Of a DNA stretch of 20,034 bases, positions 6,144 to 14,197 are shown piece by piece. How positions within the stretch are numbered: position 1 is the stretch's first letter; each line of letters begins with the position of its first letter. Made by a program: the position numbers and the translations under genes. The notes beneath the pieces were generated by a model. That model saw nothing but the letters and a program-made list of their open reading frames with translations. It did no database searches and was not told where the DNA came from. Source of the DNA: JAFGKM01 sp964413825 (GTDB lineage Bacteria; Ratteibacteria; UBA8468; B48-G9; JAFGKM01); contig CAYPTS010000035.1 in the NCBI GenBank assembly GCA_964413825.1, positions 1-20,034 of the forward strand, in the 5' to 3' direction.

Positions 6144-7082
6144 ATGAGTTTTGCGGTGACAAAGTTCATCAATCAGAAGACCGAGGAGTTGCAGAAAAAA
6201 ATTAGCAGTAACAAGAAAACGCTTATAGCCGTTTCCGGCGGCGTTGACAGCATGACCTGCGCGATGCTTGCGAAGAAAGCGCTGGGAAAGAATTTCACCG
6301 TACTGTTTCTCGACGACGGACTTATGAGGGAAGGCGAGAGCGAGGAAATACGGAAATTTTTCCAGAGCATAGGATTGGAACTTCAGATATGGGACGTAAA
6401 GGAAAACTTCTTTGCCGCATTAAAAGGCAAGGCCGACCCGGAAGAAAAACGCGTTGCGTTCAGAGACGTTTTCTACAAAACGCTTGGACAGGCCGTAAAG
6501 AGTTATTCGGTAGATTTTCTGATTCAAGGGACTATTGCCGCCGATATTGCGGAAACCCAGAAGGGCATAAAGACACAGCATAACGTTTTATCGCAGATAG
6601 GCCTTAATCCTGTGCATTTCGGGCTGAAGGTAGTTGAACCCCTGCGGGAACTTTATAAGCCTCAGGTGCGGGAAGTTGCAAAGAAACTGGGACTGCCGGC
6701 GAAATTCGCAGACAGAAAACCGTTTCCCGGCCCCGGTCTGGCTACAAGAATAATCGGAGAGGTCGTACCGGAAAAGGTTGACAAGATACGCGCGGTGACA
6801 AAAATAGTGGAATCTGCGATTTCCGGACAAAGCATATTTCAGGTTCTGGCGGTATTGATGTCCGACCGTGCCACAGGCATGATAAACGGAAAACGCCTGT
6901 ACGGGGACATAATAGCGATACGTGCGGTTGACTCGAAGGATGCGCTAACCGCGTCTCCGTCCAAAATACCGTGGCCCACGCTGTTCAAAGTCCGGGACAA
7001 AATTCTGAAAGAAGTGCCGAGCGTGGTGAAGGTGGTTTACGACATAACGCCCAAACCGCCCAGCACTATTGAATATATTTAA
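6144..7082 (+). CDS. GMP synthase ATP-pyrophosphatase subunit, stand-alone (GuaAb/GuaA C-terminal type)
   Basis: The enzyme adenylates XMP and aminates it to GMP. The ATP-pyrophosphatase P-loop is SGGVDS (residues 31-36). The dimerisation and XMP-binding domain ends in the conserved KPPSTIEYI, with FPGPGLATRI in between. At 312 aa the protein matches the archaeal two-subunit form. The usual bacterial GuaA is about 520 aa, with a glutamine amidotransferase domain in front. No such domain is encoded upstream or elsewhere in this window. Ammonia must therefore come from solution or from a separate GuaAa-like subunit encoded elsewhere. The gene has a good AAAGGAG ribosome site and heads the operon with purF, carA, carB, hisH and hisF. 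Confidence 0.93.
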   Translation: MSFAVTKFINQKTEELQKKISSNKKTLIAVSGGVDSMTCAMLAKKALGKNFTVLFLDDGLMREGESEEIRKFFQSIGLELQIWDVKENFFAALKGKADPEEKRVAFRDVFYKTLGQAVKSYSVDFLIQGTIAADIAETQKGIKTQHNVLSQIGLNPVHFGLKVVEPLRELYKPQVREVAKKLGLPAKFADRKPFPGPGLATRIIGEVVPEKVDKIRAVTKIVESAISGQSIFQVLAVLMSDRATGMINGKRLYGDIIAIRAVDSKDALTASPSKIPWPTLFKVRDKILKEVPSVVKVVYDITPKPPSTIEYI

Positions 7083-7109
7083 AAAACTCCCACTAGGAAA
7101 GGTTGACCG

Positions 7110-8429
7110 ATGGAAGAGAATTGCGGAATTTTTGGCTTATACAATAAACAGAAACAATCTGTGGCAAAGGACATCTATTCCGCAATCTTCAAACTCCAGC
7201 ACCGCGGCCAGAGGTACTGCGGCATTGCCACCGTATCGAGAGACGTCTGCCTGATTACCCACAAAGGATATGTCCGGCATACCTTTAACGAAAACGAACT
7301 GTCCGGTATGAACGGGGCCTCCGGCATAGGGCACGTCAGTCTCAAAGAACGCCAGCCGATAGTCCTTATTTCAAGGATGGGAAAGTTTGCGATTGCCTTC
7401 AGCGGCTATATCCTCAACGGGCATAAACTGCGCAACGAATTAAAAGAGCGCGGACATTCCTTCAGCAGTGAAACCGACATTGAACTTATCGGCAAACTGA
7501 TATCCTACGAGAAGGATTTCCTCAACGGAATCATCAAACTCAGCGAGAGAATAAAGGGGTCGTACAGTATCGTCATACTTACTAAAAACGGAATTTACGC
7601 CGCCAGGGACCCGCGCGGCTTCAAGCCCCTTATACTGGGAAAAAACAGCCGCCAGTACGCGGTTTCCTCGGAATCGAGGCCGTTCGACATCACCGGTCTT
7701 GAAATTTACAGGGACGTCGAGCCCGGAGAGGTCGTGCTTATCAATGCGGACGGCATAAAAACTGCCGCCAGAATAAAAAACGGAAATCCCGCCTTCTGCG
7801 CCTTCGAGTGGGCATATACGGCATCGGTTGATTCGGTCATAGACGGAGTCCCCGTTATCAGGGCTCGAGAAAACTTCGGTATTAAACTGGCAAAGCGGGA
7901 TGCGGGAATCTCTGCGGACATAGTTGCGCCGGTTCCTTTTTCCGGCATCGGTTGCGCGCTGGGCTATCACAAGGAGTCGAAAATACCTTATGAGGAGGTG
8001 TTCCTCATAGACCGTTTTGCCAGCAGGAGTTACACCCCGCTCACACAGGCAAGCAGAGACGAGGAAGCCCGCATAAAACTTTCCGTCATAAAGGACAACG
8101 TCCGCGGCAAAAGGATAATACTTTGCGATGATTCCATTGTCAGGGGCACGCAGATACAGTTCAAGGTAATGGAACTGAAAAATGCGGGGGCAAAGGAGGT
8201 ACACGTCAGGGTGGCGTGTCCGCCGCTTGTCGCCCCGTGTTTCTATGGGTTGTCGACGCGCTCCTACAGTGAACTCGCCGCCAAGAAATTTTCCGCTGAA
8301 GGGATAAAGAAGAAAATAGGGGCGGACAGTCTGGTATACAACACTCTCGATGATTTCATAGATGCGATAGGCCTGCCGGCCAACCGTCTGTGCCTGTCAT
8401 GTTTTACGGGAAGGCGGGTTATCAGATAA
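7110..8429 (+). CDS. purF: PurF-type amidophosphoribosyltransferase with a degenerate glutaminase domain
   Basis: PurF makes phosphoribosylamine from PRPP, the first step of purine synthesis. The 439-aa protein has both domains. In the phosphoribosyltransferase half, the PRPP loop DDSIVRGT (340-347) is intact. The four cysteines of the Bacillus-type iron-sulfur site are all present (C230, C377, C428, C431). In the N-terminal glutaminase half, C5 in ENCGIFG is the nucleophile and would need a four-residue propeptide removed. However, the usual GHVRYST loop, whose Arg binds glutamine, reads GHVSLKE (S77 in place of Arg) and is shortened. The usual HNGN segment reads FSGY, with S98 in place of the Asn. 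Glutamine use is thus doubtful, while ammonia-dependent activity could remain. A paralogue with another role is possible. The gene follows the GMP synthase by 27 bases with a good AGGAAAGG site. Confidence 0.88.
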   Translation: MEENCGIFGLYNKQKQSVAKDIYSAIFKLQHRGQRYCGIATVSRDVCLITHKGYVRHTFNENELSGMNGASGIGHVSLKERQPIVLISRMGKFAIAFSGYILNGHKLRNELKERGHSFSSETDIELIGKLISYEKDFLNGIIKLSERIKGSYSIVILTKNGIYAARDPRGFKPLILGKNSRQYAVSSESRPFDITGLEIYRDVEPGEVVLINADGIKTAARIKNGNPAFCAFEWAYTASVDSVIDGVPVIRARENFGIKLAKRDAGISADIVAPVPFSGIGCALGYHKESKIPYEEVFLIDRFASRSYTPLTQASRDEEARIKLSVIKDNVRGKRIILCDDSIVRGTQIQFKVMELKNAGAKEVHVRVACPPLVAPCFYGLSTRSYSELAAKKFSAEGIKKKIGADSLVYNTLDDFIDAIGLPANRLCLSCFTGRRVIR

Positions 8430-8437
8430 GGAAAACA

Positions 8438-9475
8438 ATGAAAGGGAAAATAGTACTGGACACAGGGGATGTTTTTGAAGGAAATATTGTGTGCGGAAAA
8501 AGCACGGTAACCGGAAAACTCGTTTTTGACACAAGGGTGGTCGGTTACGAAAAGGTTCTTACCTCTCCTGAATACCGCGGAATGATAGTCTGCTTCACGT
8601 ACCCTCTAATAGGCAACTACGGAATCTGCCGCGAAGACGCCGAAAGCGAATCGGTTTATCCGTCCGGCATCATAATGTCGGAGTACAGCGGCATCTACAG
8701 CAATTTCAGAGCGGAGTGTTCGCTGAAGGAATTCCTTAAGGAGACTTCCGTAACCGTCATAGAAGGAGTCGACACACAGAATATAACCCAGAGAATAAGA
8801 GAGAACCGGGAACTTTCAGCCGCGGTTGCACCCGCATCCGCAGGGCTGGATACTATTTTGAAACAAATAAGCGATTCGAAAAACGGCAAAACAATCAGGG
8901 CCGCCGCAAAATGCTCCGGAGAAAAAACTCATGCCGCAAAAAAGAATTCACCATATATTGCGGCGGTTGACCTCGGCTTGAAAAAGAGCGAACGCCTTAT
9001 GCTCCGGATTTCCGGCCTTGATATTGAGGAAGTGTTTCCCGATTCCCGCAAAGCCGGGGAGGTAATCGGGTCCGCCGCCGGCGTCTACGTATCTTCGGGC
9101 AGTGAGGATATGCCGGCGGTGAACAAAGCGGCGGGGTTGATAAAAACAGTACTGGGCAGAATTCCGGTGCTGGCGTGCGGCACAGGGCATCTTGCGGCCG
9201 GACTGGCGTGCGGAGGTGAAGTATTCCCGGATACCGTCAACCACTACGGGGTCAACCAGCCGGTTATGAATACAAAGGAAAAGAAATGCCGCATCACCGA
9301 GCAGGCGCACAGGTTTATACTCGACGCAGGCATGGTTTCAGGCATAACTGCCTTTGTAAACGTCAACGACGGGACTGTCGAAGGGTTGGAAGACAGAAAA
9401 AGAAAGGTGATGACAACCGCTTTTCTGCCCGAAGAAAAGGACTTCAAAAAATTTTTTGATATGATAAAGGAATAA
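8438..9475 (+). CDS. carA: Carbamoyl-phosphate synthase small subunit CarA, amidotransferase active site lost
   Basis: CarA normally releases ammonia from glutamine and feeds it to CarB. This 345-aa protein keeps the CarA-specific N-terminal domain (LDTGDVFEG, VVGYEKVLTSPEY, FTYPLIGNYG) and the following class I amidotransferase fold. Every catalytic signature is changed. The GICLGHQ elbow reads ACGTGHL, so G248 stands at the nucleophile position. The NGPGDP loop reads SGSEDM. HRGxNHP reads HYGVNQP. The YHPEA pair reads FLPEE, so L330 replaces the catalytic His while E332 stays. It therefore cannot be a normal glutaminase, but could still act as a structural partner of CarB. The start is ATG 8438 with AAGG just upstream, 8 bases after purF; an earlier in-frame codon lies inside purF. 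carB follows after 3 bases. Confidence 0.9.
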   Translation: MKGKIVLDTGDVFEGNIVCGKSTVTGKLVFDTRVVGYEKVLTSPEYRGMIVCFTYPLIGNYGICREDAESESVYPSGIIMSEYSGIYSNFRAECSLKEFLKETSVTVIEGVDTQNITQRIRENRELSAAVAPASAGLDTILKQISDSKNGKTIRAAAKCSGEKTHAAKKNSPYIAAVDLGLKKSERLMLRISGLDIEEVFPDSRKAGEVIGSAAGVYVSSGSEDMPAVNKAAGLIKTVLGRIPVLACGTGHLAAGLACGGEVFPDTVNHYGVNQPVMNTKEKKCRITEQAHRFILDAGMVSGITAFVNVNDGTVEGLEDRKRKVMTTAFLPEEKDFKKFFDMIKE

Positions 9476-9478
9476 ATT

Positions 9479-12400
9479 ATGCCGGCAAGAAAAGACATAC
9501 ACAAAATTATGCTGATAGGTTCCGGGCCCATCGTTATCGGGCAGGCATGCGAATTCGACTACTCGGGGTCGCAGGCGTGCAAATCCCTGAAAGAGGAAGG
9601 TTACGGCGTTCTGCTGGTAAACAGCAATCCCGCCACCATAATGACCGACCCGGAAATGGCGGATATAACCTATCTCGAACCTCTTACCGTAGAATTGCTG
9701 GCTAAAATAATCGAAAAGGAACGTCCCGACGCCCTTCTTCCTACGCTGGGCGGACAAACGGGGCTGAATCTGGCTACGTTTCTGGCAAAAGAGGGCATCC
9801 TTGAAAAATTCGGAGTGGAAGTCATAGGAGCGGACATTGCAACCATTGCAATGGCCGAGGACCGCGAACTATTCAAGAAAGCGATGACCGAGATAGGAAT
9901 CGGCGTGCCGGAGAGCGAACTTGCATATAACCTGAAGGAAGGCATGGAAATCGGAAAACGTTTCGGTTTCCCGCTGATACTCCGGCCGGCCTATACTCTG
10001 GGAGGCACCGGCGGCTCCGTCGTTTACAATCTCGAAGAACTGGAGAAAAAACTGGAGTACGGGCTGGAAACCAGCCCCATAAGCGAGGTTCTCATTGAAC
10101 AGTCTGTTCTCGGATGGAAAGAGATAGAGTTCGAGGTTATGCGGGACGTGCGGGACAGCGTGGTTATGATAACCTCAATGGAAAACGTCGACCCGATGGG
10201 ACTTCATACCGGCGACAGCATAGTCGTTGCGCCATCCCAGACGCTCAGCCGGAAGGAATACGGGAAGTTCGTTGATTACTCGACGAGAATAATCAGAAAG
10301 ATAGGGGTCGTGGGAGGGGCAAACATACAGTTTGCATCAAATCCCGATAACGGCCAAATTGTCATAATCGAGGTTAACCCGCGGGTTTCGAGAAGTTCCG
10401 CTCTCGCTTCGAAAGCAACGGGGTTTCCCATTGCCAGAATAGCCGCAAAACTCGCTGTCGGATTCACCCTGGACGAGGTAAGAAACCAGATTACGGGCAA
10501 GACAACCTGTTTTGCCGAGCCCACGGTTGATTACTGCGTCTTCAAGATTCCGCGATTCACGTTTGAAAAGTTCCCTGCGGCAGATAAGACAATAACCACT
10601 TCGATGAAAGCCGTGGGCGAAGCGATGTCCATCGGCAGAAATTTCAGGGAAGCGCTCCAGAAAGGAATACGCTCACTCGAGACAGGAAGGTTCGGACTTG
10701 GATGCGACGGAAAAGATGCGTGGGACATGGACCACGAGTTCACTTCCGAAGAGAAGGACATGATAGCAAAGAAAATTTCCGTGCCGGACGATGAACGGTT
10801 GTTTTACCTGCGTTATGGAATTCTTGCGGGATTTTCGCTCGACGAGATTTACAGGCTTTCAAAGATAGACCCGTGGTTCCTGAACAACATAAAAGGAATA
10901 GTGGATATGGAAAAAGAACTTTACAGTTATGGCGGCGGCAACCTGCCGGCCGGAGTTCTTGAGAAGGTCAAAAAATCCGGTTTTTCAGACAGACAGATAG
11001 CTTTTATTGCGAAAACGAGCGAGAAAAACGTCAGGACGAAACGGAACAAGGAGGGCGTTTCCGCTGTTTTTAAACCGGTTGACAGCGTCGCCGGAGAATA
11101 CGAAGCGGAGAAACCATATTACTATTCAACGTTTGAAAAAAACGACACCGTGAAACCTTCGGACAAGCGGAAGGTGGTCATTCTGGGCGGCGGACCCAAC
11201 AGGATAGGACAGGGGATAGAGTTCGACTACTGCTGTGTCCATGCGTCGTTCTCGTTGCGGGAAGACGGATACGAGAGTATCATGGTAAACTGCAACCCGG
11301 AAACCGTAAGCACGGATTACGATACCTCCGACAGGCTTTACTTCGAGCCGATTACCGTTGAAGACGTATTGAATATTCTCAACAGGGAAAAACCCATGGG
11401 CGTCATACTGCAGTTCGGAGGCCAGACGCCTTTGAACCTTGCCCTCCCGCTGAAAAAAGAAGGCGTAAATATCCTGGGCACAAGCCCCGAGGCGATTGAC
11501 GCCGCCGAGGACAGGGAGCAGTTCCGCCAGCTGCTTGAAAAACTTTCGCTGAAACAGACTCCCAACGCAACGGCGACATCCTTCAAGCAGGCGGAAGCAA
11601 TTGCCGACAGGATAGGTTATCCGGTACTTGTAAGGCCTTCTTACGTTCTCGGCGGAAGGGCGATGGAGATAGTATATGACAGGGAATCTCTTGAATTATT
11701 CATGCAGAAGGCGGTCGATGTTTCATCCGAGAGGCCCGTGCTGATAGACAAGTTTCTCGAGGATGCCGTGGAAGTCGATGCGGACGCCATTTGCGACGGC
11801 AAAACCTGCGTTATCGGCGGCATCATGGAGCATATCGAGGAAGCCGGGGTTCATTCGGGAGACAGCGCAATGGTCCTGCCGCCGTACAGTTTGAGCAAGA
11901 AAATCATAAAAGAAATAGAAGACGCTACGAAAAAACTTGCCCTCGAATTGAACATCGTGGGGCTGATAAACATCCAGTACGCAGTCAAAAACGACAATCT
12001 TTACGTTCTTGAGGTCAACCCGCGCGCATCCAGAACCATCCCGTTCATAAGCAAGGTAATCGGGGTGCCGCTGGCAAAACTTGCGACCAGAATAATGACG
12101 GGGAAGACTCTCGATGAACTCGGGTTTACGAAGGAAGTGAAGGTGAACTATTTCGCGGTCAAGGAATCAGTGTTCCCGTTTAACAGGTTTGCGGGGGTGG
12201 ACGTCCTTTTGGGACCCGAAATGCGTTCAACCGGAGAGGTCATAGGAATGGATAAAACCTTCGAGATGGCGTATGCGAAAAGCCAGTTGGCGGCCGGACA
12301 GAAACTACCCCTGTCCGGGACGGTGTTCATAAGCGTGAAAGACAAGGACAAGTCCGCCGTTGCGCCCATAGCGAAGGGATTCCAGTCCCTCGGATTCGAA

Positions 12401-12721
12401 ATTCTCGCAAGTACGGGGACGGGGAAGTATCTGACGGAAAAAGGAATAGCGGTAAAAATAATCCCCAAGGTGTTCGAAGGGGAGCGGCCGAACGTGATGG
12501 ATTACATGAAAAACAACCAGATTTCACTCATTATAAACACGCCTTCCGGTAAAAAGCCCAAGACGGATATTATATCCATAAGGAGTACAGCGGTGAACAG
12601 GAACGTTCCGCTTATAACGACAATCCCCGGGGCTAAAGCAACTCTGGTGGCTATAAAAAAACTCAAAGAGGATGCCATCAGCGTAAAAAGCCTTCAGGAA
12701 TACCACAAAGAATTAAAATGA
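9479..12721 (+). CDS. carB: Carbamoyl-phosphate synthase large subunit CarB
   Basis: CarB makes carbamoyl phosphate from bicarbonate, ammonia and two ATP for pyrimidine and arginine synthesis. At 1080 aa it is full length. The first synthetase half opens with GSGPIVIGQACEFDYSGSQA and NSNPATIMTDP, and has the ENVDPMGLHTGDS and EVNPRVSRSSALASKATG segments. The second half repeats the pattern (GGGPNRIGQGIEFDYCCVH, near residue 565; later EVNPRASRTIPFISK). The last 140 residues form the MGS-like allosteric domain (near 945-1080). No key segment looks damaged, in contrast to its partner CarA. The start is 3 bases after carA with AAAGGA ahead of it. Its stop overlaps hisH as ATGA. Confidence 0.97.
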   Translation: MPARKDIHKIMLIGSGPIVIGQACEFDYSGSQACKSLKEEGYGVLLVNSNPATIMTDPEMADITYLEPLTVELLAKIIEKERPDALLPTLGGQTGLNLATFLAKEGILEKFGVEVIGADIATIAMAEDRELFKKAMTEIGIGVPESELAYNLKEGMEIGKRFGFPLILRPAYTLGGTGGSVVYNLEELEKKLEYGLETSPISEVLIEQSVLGWKEIEFEVMRDVRDSVVMITSMENVDPMGLHTGDSIVVAPSQTLSRKEYGKFVDYSTRIIRKIGVVGGANIQFASNPDNGQIVIIEVNPRVSRSSALASKATGFPIARIAAKLAVGFTLDEVRNQITGKTTCFAEPTVDYCVFKIPRFTFEKFPAADKTITTSMKAVGEAMSIGRNFREALQKGIRSLETGRFGLGCDGKDAWDMDHEFTSEEKDMIAKKISVPDDERLFYLRYGILAGFSLDEIYRLSKIDPWFLNNIKGIVDMEKELYSYGGGNLPAGVLEKVKKSGFSDRQIAFIAKTSEKNVRTKRNKEGVSAVFKPVDSVAGEYEAEKPYYYSTFEKNDTVKPSDKRKVVILGGGPNRIGQGIEFDYCCVHASFSLREDGYESIMVNCNPETVSTDYDTSDRLYFEPITVEDVLNILNREKPMGVILQFGGQTPLNLALPLKKEGVNILGTSPEAIDAAEDREQFRQLLEKLSLKQTPNATATSFKQAEAIADRIGYPVLVRPSYVLGGRAMEIVYDRESLELFMQKAVDVSSERPVLIDKFLEDAVEVDADAICDGKTCVIGGIMEHIEEAGVHSGDSAMVLPPYSLSKKIIKEIEDATKKLALELNIVGLINIQYAVKNDNLYVLEVNPRASRTIPFISKVIGVPLAKLATRIMTGKTLDELGFTKEVKVNYFAVKESVFPFNRFAGVDVLLGPEMRSTGEVIGMDKTFEMAYAKSQLAAGQKLPLSGTVFISVKDKDKSAVAPIAKGFQSLGFEILASTGTGKYLTEKGIAVKIIPKVFEGERPNVMDYMKNNQISLIINTPSGKKPKTDIISIRSTAVNRNVPLITTIPGAKATLVAIKKLKEDAISVKSLQEYHKELK

Positions 12722-13338
12722 CCGGAATAATCAACTACGGGGCGGGCAATATCCGGAGTGTGATTTCCGCGGTATCCGCATGCGGAGAAGATTCGTTTCT
12801 CATTGAACGCCCCGGCGATTTAAAAAAAGCCGAAATCATTATCCTTCCCGGAGTAGGCGCCTTTGCCGACGGCATGGGCGGAATGAAAACTTCCGGCGTG
12901 CTTGAACCCCTGGCAGAAGCGATTGAAAGCGGGAAGCCGTTTCTCGGCATATGCCTGGGCATGCAGCTGCTTTTTTCGCATAGCGAAGAAGGGGACTGCG
13001 CCGGGTTGGGGATAATAAACGGCCGGGTCAAAAAATTCAGTTTCGGAGGAGGCGGATTGAAGGTTCCGCACATGGGCTGGAACAGAGTGAAAACAACGGA
13101 CTGCGGCGGGTATCTGTTCGCCGGCATACCGGACGGCTCGTATTTTTATTTTGCACATTCTTATTATACACAACCGGACGACACCTCAATCACGGCCGGG
13201 AAAACAGTTTACGGGGCAGAGTTTGCGTCTGCGGTAAAAGAAAACAACCTGGCGGGCGTGCAGTTTCATCCCGAAAAAAGCGGGGAATGCGGCATCAGGT
13301 TCATGAAAAACTTTCTGGAGGGAAAATGGCTGCGATAA
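12718..13338 (+). CDS. hisH: Imidazole glycerol phosphate synthase glutaminase subunit HisH
   Basis: HisH hydrolyses glutamine and passes ammonia to HisF in histidine synthesis. The 206-aa protein has the family start INYGAGNIRSV, the PGVGAF oxyanion segment, the nucleophile C79 in GICLGMQLL, and H184 with E186 in VQFHPEKSG. The Cys-His-Glu triad is complete, so this subunit should be active; it is the internal control that makes the loss in CarA and PurF stand out. The ATG overlaps the carB stop by four bases (ATGA), and the gene overlaps hisF by 13 bases. Together with HisF it also supplies AICAR to purine synthesis, a link to purF in the same operon. Confidence 0.97.
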   Translation: MTGIINYGAGNIRSVISAVSACGEDSFLIERPGDLKKAEIIILPGVGAFADGMGGMKTSGVLEPLAEAIESGKPFLGICLGMQLLFSHSEEGDCAGLGIINGRVKKFSFGGGGLKVPHMGWNRVKTTDCGGYLFAGIPDGSYFYFAHSYYTQPDDTSITAGKTVYGAEFASAVKENNLAGVQFHPEKSGECGIRFMKNFLEGKWLR

Positions 13339-14084
13339 GAATAATTCCGTGTCTCGACGTAAAGGACGGCAGGGTGGTTAAAGGCGTGCATTTCGAGAAT
13401 CTCGTGGAAGCCGGCGACCCGGTTGAACATGCGGATTTCTACAGCAGGGAAAAGGCGGACGAGCTCGTTTTCCTTGACATAAGCGCCACGATAGAAGGAA
13501 GGAAAACCATGGTTGACGTGGTAAAGAAGGTTTCCGAAGTGGTGTTCATTCCCATGACCGTGGGCGGCGGGATAAACAGTCTTCAGGATATAGAAACCCT
13601 TCTCAAGGCCGGCGCCGACAAGATTTCAATGAACACATCGGCGGTAAAAAATCCCGGCGTGATAAAGGAAGGCGCGAAAAAATTCGGCAGTCAGTGCATC
13701 GTCGCGGCGGTAGACGCAAAGAGAATATCGGAAGACAGGTGGGAGGTATACATAGAAAGCGGCAAAACCCCGACGGGCATGGATGCCGTTGAGTGGGCGA
13801 AAAAAGTCGAGAGCCTGGGCGCCGGCGAAATACTTCTCACCAGTATAGATATGGACGGCACGCAGAAAGGATATGACGTGCAAATGACAAAAAGCATTGC
13901 AGACAGCGTAGGTATACCCGTCATCGCTTCCGGCGGTGCGGGTACGCTCGAACACCTTTCGGACGTTGTCAAAAAAGGGCATGCGAGCGCGGTATTGCTG
14001 GCATCGCTCCTGCACTTCAGAAAGTATACCGTTGCGCAGATAAAAAACTATTTGAGAGAACAGGGCGTGGAAGTCCGCCTCTGA
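13326..14084 (+). CDS. hisF: Imidazole glycerol phosphate synthase cyclase subunit HisF
   Basis: HisF closes the imidazole ring, using ammonia channelled from HisH, and yields IGP and AICAR. At 252 aa it is a full (beta/alpha)8 barrel. It opens with IIPCLDVKDGRVVKGV; the catalytic acids are D11 and D130 (in AAVDAKR). The phosphate-binding segments VGGGI and ASGGAG are present. I choose ATG 13326, preceded by GGAGGGAAA, over a longer in-frame start inside hisH, because MAAIRIIPCLD is the normal N-terminus. The gene overlaps hisH by 13 bases, and is the last gene of the operon before a palindromic repeat. Other his genes are not in the window, which suggests a dispersed histidine pathway. Confidence 0.97.
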   Translation: MAAIRIIPCLDVKDGRVVKGVHFENLVEAGDPVEHADFYSREKADELVFLDISATIEGRKTMVDVVKKVSEVVFIPMTVGGGINSLQDIETLLKAGADKISMNTSAVKNPGVIKEGAKKFGSQCIVAAVDAKRISEDRWEVYIESGKTPTGMDAVEWAKKVESLGAGEILLTSIDMDGTQKGYDVQMTKSIADSVGIPVIASGGAGTLEHLSDVVKKGHASAVLLASLLHFRKYTVAQIKNYLREQGVEVRL

Positions 14085-14097
14085 TTTCCTTGTTGAT

Positions 14098-14178
14098 TCC
14101 CTCTCCCCCTCACCTTAATCCTCTCCCCATCGGGGAGAGTAGATATAAAAAGAGGGGAGATGGCCAGGGTGAGGGGGA
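14098..14178 (+). repeat. GC-rich palindromic intergenic repeat, copy B
   Basis: This is the best-preserved copy. The outer arms CCCCCTCACC (14105-14114) and GGTGAGGGGG (14168-14177) pair perfectly over 10 bases. Nested inside, CTCTCCCC (14121-14128) pairs with GGGGAGAG (14132-14139) over a three-base loop, with a second AGAGGGGAGA as an alternative partner. It fills most of the gap between hisF and the ELM1-family gene. It might slow or end the upstream transcript, but there is no T-run after the hairpin. Confidence 0.7.
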
Positions 14179-14197
14179 TTATTCAGATGCGAATAAG

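Noticed and set aside
7440..8204. Long minus-strand reading frame (254 codons) opposite purF
   Set aside because: It lies wholly inside a well-supported plus-strand gene, its translation shows no recognisable motif, and its length follows from the codon bias of the sense gene.
14105..14177. Palindromic repeat as a CRISPR repeat or intrinsic terminator
   Set aside because: There is no array of regularly spaced direct repeats, and no T-run follows the hairpin.
14090..14197. Longer N-terminus for the ELM1-family protein
   Set aside because: The extra 36 residues would be translated from the palindromic repeat, and the family N-terminus begins at ATG 14198.
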